From Nageia nagi (Eukaryota > Pinophyta): a stretch of 64,000 nucleotides of DNA. Both the position numbers and the translations under genes were made by a program. Shown here in pieces: positions 51,709-62,960 of this stretch. The DNA is taken from assembly GCA_050084985.1 (NCBI GenBank), contig JBITNC010000001.1:74772001-74836000 (forward strand). Reading direction: 5' to 3'. Under the pieces are notes generated by a model. It was not told the origin of the DNA and did not search any database. It worked only from the letters and a program-made list of their open reading frames with translations. Position 1 is the stretch's first letter, and each line of letters opens with the position of its first letter.

Positions 51709-52450
51709 AAATATGGATCTTAACCTAGATAACCCTATAATATCTAAATACAAAGTACAATTTTCAAAATTTAGGATAAGTCTTCAAATTAATCCTAAAT
51801 TTTTTATTCAAATCCCTCCTCCTAGGACCATATGAGATTCTGAATCTTTTGATTCTAGTAAATGAATGTCCATTATTGGAGAGACTCCTAATCGTTATGC
51901 TATTCTTTATCATAGTAACTTGGATAATTTGGCTCCTCATCTAGAACCTTCTAATGATGATGAACTCCCTAATCTTGATAGGATTCCTTATAATGCTTGA
52001 TCCATTCAATAGGTATTATTTGATAAAGAAAAGGTATAATTTTTTATTTGTAATAATGCTTTTGTTGTGGTGGAACTTCTTACAAATGCAAATTTGCTTA
52101 ATAATCAACTGGAAACTATAGAATTTGAATATAGCTTATTTAGTTTTGCTCAATCACCAAAAAATCTCCAAACTATGCATAAAACACATGACATAGGAGA
52201 CATGATCAATTATCACCATGGTGCAGGCGATGTAGATCCTAATAGGGTAGAGTTTGAACTAGAGCTTAATGCTGAGTTGGAATAGCCACTACATGAGGAT
52301 GAAGTTTCTAAAAGTGATGACCAATCAGAACCTAAGGATGAGGATGAAGAATCTTATAATAATTGATCCTTAATCCAAATTACTTCGATTAAGAGAAGAA
52401 AGGTAAGGGTCAAGTTCTTTTACTTGATAATGAAATTAAAACTCTCATTA
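51709..52450 (+). pseudogene. Unidentified degraded ORF, probably retrotransposon-derived
   Basis: The plus-strand frame from ATG 51715 is readable to about 52365. Stops are TGA, TAG and TAA at sites where R or Q would fit. Pieces include 'KVQFSKFRISLQINPKF', 'MSIIGETPNRYAILY', 'VVELLTNANLLNNQLETIE' and an acidic tail 'DDQSEPKDEDEES'. I do not recognise the family. The acidic tail and the position just after a candidate LTR suggest a gag or gag-adjacent product, but that is inference. Confidence 0.5.
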
Positions 52451-53039
52451 AGCAATAACTTACTAAAGTTATTATTGGACTCTCAAGGAGCATGAGATTA
52501 AGTTAGGTATCATTATGTATATCCAAGAAAATACTAATTGGTATAAATAACCTCCATATGAACAAGTGAAAATCTTGGTAGGGGTATTGTATGTGTTGCA
52601 GTGAAAATAAAGCTGGATTGTAGAATAACATGAAATACAAATTATTCTTAAATCTTCACTGAATCTCAAATTATGTGAAATAAATAGAAATGCTGTAAAT
52701 TATAAATTGATATTGATTTTTAGTTCAAAGTACAATTTGCCCTTTGGAAGGGACTTTTACAAATGCCATTTGCCAAAATGAAGGTATTAGATCTTCATTG
52801 TTTTTGATTTGCTTGCTTCTCTCCTTGATATGGACAACCTGTAAATCCTACACACATGCAAAAAACAATAACATCAAAGCATCTATGTATGACATGTATT
52901 GAATTGAAACTAGCATAAAATAATAAAAGGTATGAGCTCATAAGATTTTGGCAGCATTACCCTACTTCAAAAATGGGTTAAGATTCTCCCTTTTTTGCTT
53001 TGTATTAGCTTGTATTTATAGATTTTGGGTGAGATGTTC
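52451..53039. other. Spacer
   Basis: AT-rich, with no supported gene. It ends near 'tattagcttgtatttataga' (53006), which resembles 'ttctatttatagg' at the far end of the copy 1 leader. Confidence 0.35.
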
Positions 53040-54535
53040 CAAGGCTGGTAAGAGGAAGTGAAAAGCCACCGTAGGTCGTAACTGACCCCCTCTATCCACA
53101 TCATCTTGGAAAGTTGAAATGTTTCAACTTTCTCTCACTATTTTGGTTTCTTGTTTGGCTGTTACAGAGTTGCCGGTGATTACCATATGAACGTTGGCGA
53201 TCACCTCAAAATGTTGATGACTGTCTTGGGTCGCTGGTGATTGGTTTTACAAATTTTGTAATAATATTAAAATGACTGTCAAATAGCCAATTTTACCTAA
53301 AAAGAGTCATGTGACCACCCATTTTGCATGTACTCAATGGGAGCTATCCAATAATAAGGTTTTTAAACCTATTTTATATTGTTGTGAAGAGTTATGATTA
53401 TTTCAATGTTTACTAGTTAAAAAAGGGACATTTTTAGGTGTCTACATTTTGCCCCTTTTTGAATTATCAACCAAAAATGTGGTTGATAATTTCAAAAATA
53501 TAGAATGAGAAGCTTTGTTGCTTTTTTATGATATAAGTTTTGACTCAATTTCTTAGATGAATCAAAATTTTGATTTATCAAATTATGATAAAATGTGTTT
53601 TCATTTTACATTTGATGTAGTTTTGAAAACAAATTTAAATATACTTCAGAAGTGATTATTTTCGGTATGACAATGTGTTGAGCTTGTGTGACAGTTGCAT
53701 GACATTTCTGTTATGTCATTTTGCATTTCTAAGTGCACATGTACCATATAAGTCCTCTTTAGTATATGAGTTTGATGGTGTTGTCCTTTATCCCAACAAT
53801 AAGGTTTCAAGATGATCACCTGTAACAATGATACATCACATTTTATCGTATTTTGATTTTCTTGACCAATTCAAGGTTATTTTGAGAAAATTTTAATGTT
53901 CTCATGGCTATTCCCAAATGCAGCATTTTACTTCCAATCGCTGGTGTTTATTGGCAATCACCAACATTCATCTTAAAGTCATTGGTGTTTAGTTACAGTC
54001 ACCAGCATCTGTCTTCAAGTCATCGAGTGTTTCAAAAGGAAAATGTTTTGACTTTTTCTCATTCATTTCTTTTTAGCTGTCACTTTCATTGTTAGCCAGA
54101 ATGAGTTTCCCTTGTGATCTTGTTGATTTCCAACTGTTGATATTTGCTACAATTACCATGCCTCCATGTAGATGCTCCACTGGATGTTCTCGACCTATCT
54201 GGGAAGAGGTAGGGTTTTGAAATCACTTTCTTTTCTATTTTTTGTTTATAACTTGTAATTTAACCGTTTAATTTCAAAATTGAAACTATGTATGATATTT
54301 AAAAATCATTTTGATTATTTTTATTGGATGAATTTTGTAAATCATGCTTTTATATATATTTTTTTGAAAATTTTTTATAATTCGGCCTCGATCATCGACC
54401 TAGGCTGAATGGGTGACAGAGTCGTTGATGTTTGGAATGTGAATGCTGATGACCAAGTCTTACCTATTACAAATGTCAGTGTTTTAGTATGAAACACCAT
54501 TTTTTTTTTGAGTTGAACCTTTTATTATTACACAG
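53040..54535 (+). other. Leader or upstream region of PMD element copy 2
   Basis: Non-coding. It carries clusters of related words ('ggtgattaccat', 'ttggcgatcacc', 'cgctggtgattgg', 'ggcaatcaccaac') at 53170-53240, 53935-54030 and 54385-54460. It ends with a pyrimidine-rich run and tattattacacag (54535), an acceptor-like site at the same place as in copy 1. It is homologous, in inverted orientation, to 46074-47870. Confidence 0.6.
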
Positions 54536-56563
54536 GTTTGAGATGTCTTTAAGCCTCGAGGTAGATATCCCTTGATTCTACAGGAGGGTAGAGGTCTTCT
54601 AGGTCCAGCCGATCATACCTTTTTTAGGTCCATTGGTTTTGGAGTGGGTCCACACATGGGTCGCATTCATTGGGAGTATCCTTTATTGGCTGCATTGTTA
54701 GACAGATGGGATGCAGTGACATGCACTTTTCATCTTATGACAGAGGAGATGACTGTCATTATGGAGGATATACATAGATTGTATAGACTCCCCATTCATG
54801 GATAGAGGATTTTGCCTGTGGTGGATAGAATAGGAGCTTTACCCACTATTTCTTATTTGTATGGGGTCAGTCGGGTTGATACTATTATTTCAGAGATTAT
54901 TTTAGGTGGTATCCAATATTACCAGTACTGGATGGAGGATCAGTAGGGGACGATCCATTTTTCATATTTGATGGGTTTAATACAGTGTTATGCTCTCCTC
55001 AATACTGGCAGTGGGAGGTTTCCATGGTCGTTGTTGCCCATTATTATGGATATGATGCAGCATGGTATAGTATATGCTTGGACACCCACATTGTTAGCTT
55101 AGATTTATAGGGAGCTCTTATTTTATTCTCAGGGGCATAGGGCCTCTTTATTAGTTACTGTCACCTTATAGGCATGGGCTTATGAGCACATAGTTGTGGC
55201 TTGTCCTCCAGGGTTATCGATGCCAGGGTTTGGTAGTCACTTAGATTACAAGGTGGGCATAATCTGATGGCATGATGATTTTTATATTTTCCCATCAGAT
55301 GGAGTTCGTTGAGATGTGAGCTATTATCACCACATGCTTAGTCACTTGATTCCATATCAGGTGAGATTTAGACCTTACTACTTGTATCCCATCTGGGGAG
55401 AGCTCATAACTAAGCTTACTGGTATTCAGTAGTCACATGTTTTGAGTGGTAATTAAGCTAAGTTTTTGGAGTACTTTCATTTTGAGCGGGTGCACCATTA
55501 GTTCAGCCTAGTTCAAGATGTACCTGCCCCATCAGTGCCATATCAACATGAGGGCACTATTTTGACAGATGGTGTACAATCATTGGTTTATGCAGAGCCA
55601 AATCCTACTCAAGAGGAGGGATCATTGGAGGATGATACTAGGGAGGATGATGTAGGGGTATCTAAGGCATTCAAGGCCTAGTGGGAGGAGGGAGATGATA
55701 GCCCAAAGGGTGGATTGGAGGGTCGACATGTTCATCGATGCATCGATGTTGTTGAGGAGTTGGGTGCAACAGTAGGAGGAGGAGAGGTAGGTGAGGAGCC
55801 TACAAGAGTAGAGGCTATGAGAGAGGAGGCTATCAGCAAGGAGGTTATGGTAGATGATCTTAAGGAGGAGGCTACAGGTGTTGGTGAGGAGGGAGCTACC
55901 CCAGAGGTTGCACGTGGAGTCAAGGAGGCTCCTACTACATAGGTTCCTAGCATTGATACTTTGCTACGGGATATTTATGAGCTAAGACACCAGTTTGCAT
56001 AGGCCCACTCACGTATGTACAAGTACAGGGCTAAGTAAGACAAGTACAGATAGGAGAGAGATGAGGCTCATTCCTCTTTACAGGGAGCTCAAGCTCATTA
56101 GTTGGGAGCAACATCTACTTTTAGAGGTGGTCCTTCAGTTTTCAGTCATGTCATTTTTCAGTAGTAAGATTTTTATAGCAGTATAGTATAGACATGGCTA
56201 ATAGGTGTTCTAGCTTTTACTTCAAGGGCTCACTATCCTATACCTCTAGATAGTTATATGCCTATAGACATCTCGACATATCAGATAAGCAGCAGTGCAC
56301 AGGGCATAGTTGGGTCTCCAGGTAGGACTTAGAGGTCACAAAGTTTTCCTAGCAGGAGTGGTACACCCTGGGCATCTCCCTTAGGGGCTGTTGTTTCATC
56401 CAAGTTACAAGGAGCTCAGCATCTAGGTAGTCCTATAGGATTTGTAGGCACTACTCCTCCAGATCAATGTACTGGAGAGACTAGTAGATAGTTGAGATAA
56501 TCGAGTAGTCCTAGCAGACTAGGCAGTAGTTGGGGTAGTCCTTAAGGATACCCTTTTTCATGA
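54536..56563 (+). pseudogene. PMD-encoding transposon gene, copy 2, full frame with nonsense decay
   Basis: From the acceptor-like site to TGA 56561-56563 one frame runs 675 codons without any net frameshift, yet with about 20 internal stops, about two-thirds TAG. The PMD lies in the first 300 codons: 'GPHMGRIHWEYPLLAALLDR', 'TCTFHLMTEEMTVIMEDIHR' and 'LYRLPIHG', later 'AYEHIVVACPPG'. From about 55600 the protein becomes acidic and low-complexity ('EEEGSLEDDTREDD' type), then S/P/G-rich near the C-terminus (56330-56540). Every stop can be read as CAG, CAA or CGA before a C-to-T change. The protein is MAIN-like in its domain. Role and carrier element are not certain. Confidence 0.8.
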
Positions 56564-57089
56564 TGTTATTTTTATATGCTTATGAGGTTATTGGACCCTT
56601 GTATTTTTATTGTATGATTCATTATGTTATGATGAACTTTTGATGGACTATGATGATGTATATATAGATAGATAGATCTTTGATATTTATGGTACTTGTA
56701 TGATTCTTGATGCATGATCTTTCATTCTATATATAGATTTATGATAAAATAGGTATGATGTGATGTTATGTAGATCATAATTGTCTTTTTAATTACTTGA
56801 TGATGAATATATGTTAATGATAGATGTAATTTTCAAAATGTATGATGCATAGATATAATTGTGGAATGTATGATGTATAATGATGAAATATATAACATAT
56901 ATCAACAAATTAGTTTGATGATGTTACTAATCTCAAAATTAAGTTAATAATAAGTACGATTATAGTTGCTATAAACAATAAATCCAATTTATGATTTTAA
57001 TAAGTTAAGTTATTTAAGGACATATTTTATTATATTTTTACGGAATCAAATGCATCATCTTCCATACTTGGCAATTTTACAATAAACTT
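56564..57089. other. Region after PMD copy 2
   Basis: AT-rich with many 'gatgatg' and 'tgtatgatg' words. Probably the 3-prime untranslated part of the PMD element, followed by unassigned sequence. Confidence 0.35.
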
Positions 57090-57362
57090 CTTGACATGAC
57101 AAACTAGTGACTTATGGATGTATATGAACATTAACTTCATCTTGGTTAGGGGAACAATAAATAATCATTCTTATCCTTTCCAAAGAAAAGCAATTTTAAT
57201 AATGTTCAAAGGTAATAGATAATAGTAAAAATGGCTTGACATGACACACTAGTGACTTATGGATGTATATGAACATTAACTTTATCTTGGTCAGGGGAAC
57301 AATAAATAATCATTCTTATCCTTTCCAAAGAAAAGCAATTTTAATAATGTTCAAAGGTAATG
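57090..57362. repeat. 145-bp tandem duplication
   Basis: 'cttgacatgaca-actagtga' begins at 57090 and again at 57235. Both copies continue through 'aataatcattcttatccttt' to 'aatgttcaaaggtaat' and differ at about four positions by eye. Confidence 0.95.
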
Positions 57363-57839
57363 ATATTTTCAAAAGGAATGGATTTAACAAAATGACACAA
57401 ATGACTCTAAACACAAACGAATTACAAACCATGACAAAAGATTAGGTGATTTTGGATTAATAACCAAGTTATTATAACATCTACCTTATCTTTCTTTATC
57501 TCAATATTTAACAACCTAAGATGATATCAAACAATGTTGTTATATGTTGATAAAAAATCTATAAACTCCAATGTGTGTAGTGAGATTCATTTCCCTTCTT
57601 AGATCATTTGAGATGAGATATCCTAGGGACATTAATAAGCTAGTCTATCCGTATGAAATGTATAGAGGTCCATAGGAAAGAAGGTCACTAACCAAGATGG
57701 ACATATCGCCACTCGTAAGGTATGCCTCATTGCTAGACAAGCATCCATAGCCCCGATGAGGATTAACCCCTCAATCCCACTACAACCTTGCTCTACTGCC
57801 AGTTAGGCATCCATAGCCTCGGTAGAGGATATTGTAATC
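57363..57839. other. Unassigned region next to the Tat-like element
   Basis: May be part of the Tat-like 3-prime LTR; its far end is not found. It includes a short direct repeat, 'aagcatccatagcc' and 'aggcatccatagcc', near 57751 and 57807. Confidence 0.35.
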
Positions 57840-57940
57840 ACCCAAGAATCATTGATATAATATAGCAAAATTTATTTTTTATTTTTTATTTTTTTTTCAT
57901 CTCCTCTTTTTTTTTTTTTACTATCAAATGATTCTTGGGT
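57840..57940. repeat. Inverted repeat around a T-rich tract at the Tat-like 3-prime end
   Basis: ACCCAAGAATCAT (57840-57852) and ATGATTCTTGGGT (57928-57940) are perfect 13-bp inverted arms, 75 bp apart. Between them, the minus strand has the purine run AAAAGAGGAGA followed by TGAAAAAAAAAT. So the polypurine tract and the presumed LTR start (57899) lie within the loop. Confidence 0.7.
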
Positions 57941-58333
57941 TTGAGATGAAGCGAATAATAGGATAGATGCATAACTTTCACTCTTAATGTCTCTTAGAAT
58001 GATTTCATTCAAATTCTCTTAGAATTTTTTAATGTTGTAAGTGTTTGGAGTTTTTAGATTTTCCTTCAATCATAAACTTTATGTTTTTCTATCATATATG
58101 GTATATCATTTCTTTATAAAAGAAAAGGCAAAGTGAATGTAGTGATAACAAAGAGATTATTCTAAAAATGACCTTTTCACACATTACACATTTATTGGAT
58201 AATCACTTTTACAATGACATGCAACATATATTCACATCATACGAGGATAGGGCACCCAATTGCCAAGTAACCTCTAGATGTTTCCATCTAGGTAGATTTT
58301 ATAGTTTTATAATTTTTATGTGTTTTATAGTTT

Positions 58334-59572
58334 TCAATTTTTTAGGATTTTATAATTTTTTCTAAGGAATTTATTCATGATGCGTTCAAATTGAGTTTGT
58401 ACTACATCAGGATTAAATAAGCAATGTGTTGAACTAAACAAAAAACTAAAATCTAATACCACTTGGTTATGATAGATTTCTGGAATACAATAATCTAAGT
58501 GTTCAAATGTTACGGTTTGAGTGATAGAGATGATTTGTTCTCGATGTTTTAAAGTCAGGTTGTGAGTACAATCAACTATTATTTTGGGTTTTTCTATAGG
58601 CCACAGAAGATAGAAATATATCATTAAATCATATTCTGAGTTAGGAGAACACCATAACTCAAATGCATTGATACAAATAATAACTTGATATCCATTTACT
58701 TTGACATCCCAACCGTAAGATTCACGTACATCATAGAACATCAAGGCCATTTTTTGTTGTATTTCAAGAGGCATGGAAAAGATATTTGAATACAAAGGAG
58801 TAGGAATGTTACGAATAACTTTCATAAAGATATCTTTATCATACCTACTTTCGAACCCCAGAAGATAACTTCCATTATTCCACACTCTATGTCCTTTTGA
58901 TAGTTATTCGATAATCTCATTTCTAACCCTTATTTGATTCATCGTTGTAAGTTCGACAATATGACAAGCTTGCCTTTTCTCCAACTTTTGTTTCCAAATT
59001 ATGTGTCACATTTACATGCATAAAAATCTATGAGTTTGCCTATAGTGTTGTTGTAACGTTCGAGGAGGAAAAGCCACAAAAGTATTTGAAAAATCATAAA
59101 TCACCCTTTTATGAGGTAAATAATGTAAAATTTCATCCATCCATTCTAGGCTTTTGGTTAATTGTTTAACGTATTTCAGCCTAGCTAAAAGGAGTGAATA
59201 CTCAGTTAATTGGCAATTTATGACGATTCTCGATATTTCATAAGGCCATTGTAGGCAGAAAACTGTTATTTCCTATGATATTCTTTCCCTATGGGTGAAA
59301 TAGACTTGTGGATATAAAATAATGCTTACTTCGTATCCACAAAAAGTGACTTCCCAACCATTATTTATACCACAAAACATATGATATGTTCTTTCAAATT
59401 GTTCATCAATAGTCAATTGTAAATAATTTAAGAGATTAAAATCAAATCCATGTTTTAAATATGTTAATACTAAATCACCTGGATATATTGGTGGTGGAAA
59501 TTGTACTTGTGGTGGCATTATGCTACCTTCACTAGATTCCTTTGCCAGATTCATCCTTTCTATTTTAATCAT
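58334..59572 (-). pseudogene. Extra sense ORF after integrase, with an internal duplication; function unknown
   Basis: The ORF starts at ATG 59572, 87 bp after the pol stop. One frame continues to the stop at 58336-58334, 413 codons, broken only by nonsense codons near 59273, 59010, 59004 and 58902. These read TAG, TAA, TGA and TAA, each one C-to-T step from Q or R. Two halves resemble each other. 'NNGWEVTFCGYEVSI' (about 59355) pairs with 'SYGWDVKVNGYQVII' (about 58725). 'FCLQWPYEISRIVINC' (about 59258) pairs with 'FYLLWPIEKPKIIVDC' (about 58615). 'HKRVIYDFSNTFVAF' pairs with 'HNQVVLDFSFLFSST'. Spacing from GW to WP is 36 and 38 residues. No signal peptide, membrane segment or known fold was recognised. 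Confidence 0.8.
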
Positions 59573-59658
59573 TAACACTTGACAAATATTAATACTTTTA
59601 TTTATTTATTATTTTAACAATAAAATAAAATAAAAGAAAACTAATGTACACTTTTTTT

Positions 59659-60620
59659 TTATGTATAGAAGGGCTGAAGATGCATGATATTTATAGGTTC
59701 ATGCTCTTCATTTCCTTCTAAGTCTGATAAATGATAAGTTCCTTTACCGAATTTTTTCTTAATGATATATGGTCCTAACCAATTTGGAGCAAACTTATCT
59801 CTAAGCTATCGTTCTATTCGTGAAGTTTGTTGATTTTCTTTTAAAACCAAATCACCTATTTTGAACCCATGAATTAAAGCCCTTTTATCAAAATCTCATT
59901 TTATCCTCTTCTGATAAACATGCATATGCTCTAAAGCATTAATACATTTTTCATCTAAAAGTAACAATTGATCTAAGTGAGTTTGTCTTGCTTCTTTGTT
60001 AGAATTTTGTTCACTTAGATTTACTCTAAGGGATGGTATCTCAAGTTCTATGGGTAAGATGGATTCTATTCCATATACTAAAGAGAATGGTGTTGCCCCA
60101 ATAGGAGTGCATACACTGGTACGATAAGCCCATAAGGATTTTGATATTTGCATATGCCAATCTCTATGAGAATCATTTACTATTTTTGCTAAGATATTCC
60201 AAATAGTTTTATTAGTAGCCTCTGCCTGTCCATTGCCTTATGGATAATATGGAGTGGAAAAACTTTGTTTAATTTTATACTTGTCACATATTTGTTTTAC
60301 ATCCTTATTTTTAAAATTCTTTCCATTATCCATAATTAATTGGTTCGGTATGTCGAATCTACATATAATATAATTTTCTATAAATTCAGTAATTCATGAA
60401 CCAGTGGTGGAAGTCATAGGAACATCCTCTACCCATTTAGTAAAATATTCAGTTGTTGTAATAATGAACTTGTGTCCACCAACAGATGTAGGTGTAATTT
60501 GTCCTATTAAATCTAATGCCCATTTAGAGAATGGCCAAAGTGATTGTATAGGATGTAGTTCTTGAGATGGTTGTGAAAATAAATGAGTGTATTGTTGACA
60601 TTTAAAACATTTTTAACATA
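59659..60620 (-). pseudogene. Tat-like integrase
   Basis: The core reads 'KWALDLIGQITPTSVGGHKF' (first D, about 60530), 'IMDNGKNFKNKD' (second D, about 60335) and 'GNGQAEATNKTIWNIL' (E, about 60225). All three catalytic positions are kept. 'SLWAYRTSVCTPIGATPFSL' follows at 60135, and the C-terminal 'KFAPNWLGPYIIKK' at about 59790. The pol stop is TAA 59661-59659. Decay stops include TGA near 60394 (R expected) and TAA near 60240 (Q expected). The upstream zinc-binding part is poorly preserved. Confidence 0.85.
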
Positions 60621-60968
60621 TTCACAATAATCCTTTTCCATAGTTGGCCAATAATACCCCATTCATATTAAACGTTTTACAATCACAACACCATTAAAAT
60701 GTCCTCCACATGTTCCATCGTAAGTGGAGAATATAGCTTTTTTAATATCATTCCATTCAAGACATCTGAGTAAAATACCATTGAAATTTCATCGATGCAA
60801 GATATCCCCTATCAAATAATATTTAATTGCTTTGATCTTAAAATCTCATCATGATGATTTATTAAGGTTTGCAGGAAGAGTTCCAAATTTTAAAAAATCT
60901 ATCAATTCTTTGTACCAATTATCTTTATCAGTTACATCAATATTCAATACACTTTTTTCTTCATCTTC

Positions 60969-61950
60969 CTATTGTAATGATGATTGATACAATTGAATTA
61001 TCTCAACTTGTATTGAAGATTTTTTAGGATCTTCTGGGATAAGAGATCCAATAGAAGCCATAGCATCTGCAAATCTATTAGATGATCTTGGTGCCACTTC
61101 TATACTAAATCGGTCAAAAGATTTTAATAATTTCTCAACTAATGCTTTATACTTTTGAAGTAAAGGTTCTTTACATTGATAGATTCCTTTCACTTGATTT
61201 ACGATGAGTAAAGAATCTCCAATAATTTTAATTCTTTTAAGTTTTAATTTAATAGCAGTTCTTAATGCTAATATCAAAGCTTCGCATTCCGCATTATTAT
61301 TAATACAAGGAAATTTTAATTTAAATGAATATGGTATAGGGATCCCTTACGGGGTTATAAATACAACACCTGCTCCACCACCTTGTTCACATCGAGAACC
61401 ATCAAAGTGTATTGTCATATCCCAATTATCTTCAGGTTCTATAGGTATTTCAATTTCATCTAATTTAAACACCCAATCATTGGGTAATTCAATGACAAGG
61501 GGTTTATTATCTTGCAATGGAGCATCAACGAGATAGTCAGCAATTACTTGTCCTTTTATTAACTTTTGTCTAATAAAATGTAAATCAAATTCAGTTAAGT
61601 GCATTATCCACTTTGCAGTTCTTAAATTTTGATATGTTTTATTCATCATATATTTCAATGAATCCATTTTAGATATGATATATGTTGTATGATTTGGCAT
61701 ATAATGTCGAAGTTTTTTAGTAGGAAAAATGATAGCAAGACATAATTTTTCCAAATATATATACTTAATCTCGTAACTCACTAGGGTTCTACTTAGATAA
61801 TATATAGCTTGTTCTTTATTGTGTTCATTCTTCTGAGCAAGCATTGTTTCTAAAGCATTTTCAATAGCGGAGATATATAATAAAAAGGGTACATCTTTTC
61901 TTGGTGGACTTAAGACAGGAGGCGATAATAAATATCTTTTTATTTCATCA
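60969..61950 (-). pseudogene. Tat-like double RNase H region
   Basis: The first, retroviral-type RNase H remnant is at 61844-61540 ('AIYYLSRTLVSYEIKYI', 'YLEKLCLAIIF'). The second, archaeal-type domain begins at 'WDMTIHFDGSRCEQGGGAGV' (about 61395). It continues after a stop with 'LALRTAIKLKLKRIKIIGDS' and 'LIVNQVKG' to 'NRFADAMASIGSLI' at about 61060. Having two RNase H domains is a Tat lineage trait. It would degrade the RNA strand during reverse transcription. Confidence 0.85.
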
Positions 61951-62960
61951 AATGCCTCTTGTTGCTCTTTACCCCAATGATATTCTACTCCCTTTTTTAA
62001 TAATTTTGTAAATGGTTTACATTTATCAAAAAGTTGAGCTATAAACCTTCTAATGGCTTGTAACTTGCCCTGTAAACTTTGTAATTATTTTAGATTTGCA
62101 GGAGGTGGCATGTCTACTACTGCCTTCACTTTACTAGGATCTATTTCAATTCCTCATCAGGACACAATAAATCCTAATAATTTTTCTGAAGTTACACCAA
62201 AAACACATTTTTTTGGATTTAATATTACTTTATGTTCTAATAATCTATCTAAGACTTTAATTAGGTCTTTTCCATGATATACTCGATATTTAGATCTAAC
62301 CAACAAATCATCGACATAATCTTCTACTATGTTGTGCATATAATCATGGAATATATAAGTCATAGCCCTTTGATAAGTTGCCCTGGCTTTTTTTAATCCA
62401 AAATTCATAACTTTATAACAAAAGGTACCCCAAGGAGTTATAAAAGCCATTTTATGTTGATCTTTAGTAGCTATTTTTATTTTATTATAACCAGAAAACC
62501 CATCCGTTAATGATAACATATCATGTCCTGCTATCGAGTCTACCAAACTATCAATGCTAGGTAGAGGGAAATCATCTTTAGGACAAGCTTTGTTAAGATC
62601 ATGAAAATCTATGCATATTCTTATTTTTCCACTTGGTTTCTTCATAGGTACCATATTAGATATCCAATCTGAATAATCCATAGGTTGTATAAATTTAGCT
62701 TCTAATAATTTTTGAAGTTCTTCTTTTACCATTAATGCTATAGTAGGATGCATTTTACGTAATTTTTGTTTAATAGGTTTAACATCAGGCTTTAATGCTA
62801 AATTATGTACTACTAATTTAGGATCTATTCCAGGCATGTCTGCATATGACCATGCAAATACCTTTTCTCATTCTTTTAATAAGGTTATGATTTCTTCTTG
62901 TTCATTTTTAGTGAGGTTTTCTCCTAATTGAATAATTTTAGGATTTTGAGGATCATTACT
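61951..62960 (-). pseudogene. Tat-like reverse transcriptase
   Basis: The open stretch 62837-62157 covers the RT: 'KPIKQKLRKMHP', 'SDWISNMVPMKKPSGKIRIC', 'DLNKACPKDDFPLPSID', 'LSLTDGFSGYNKI' and 'AFITPWGTFCYKV'. The catalytic Y-V-D-D is at 62318-62307, and 'NPKKCVFGV' follows. Upstream, 'EKVFAWSYADMPGID' crosses a TGA near 62865, where W or R fits. The catalytic box is intact. Confidence 0.9.

Noticed and set aside
54536-56563. Stop-codon reassignment or readthrough as explanation of in-frame TAG codons
   Set aside because: TAA and TGA are also used at Q and R sites, catalytic residues show G-to-A changes too, and LTRs decay alike. Mutation is the simpler cause.
57680-57850. Possible tRNA or structured RNA with 'catccatagcc' repeats
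   Set aside because: No cloverleaf or A/B box pattern could be formed by eye; the region is a likely LTR part.
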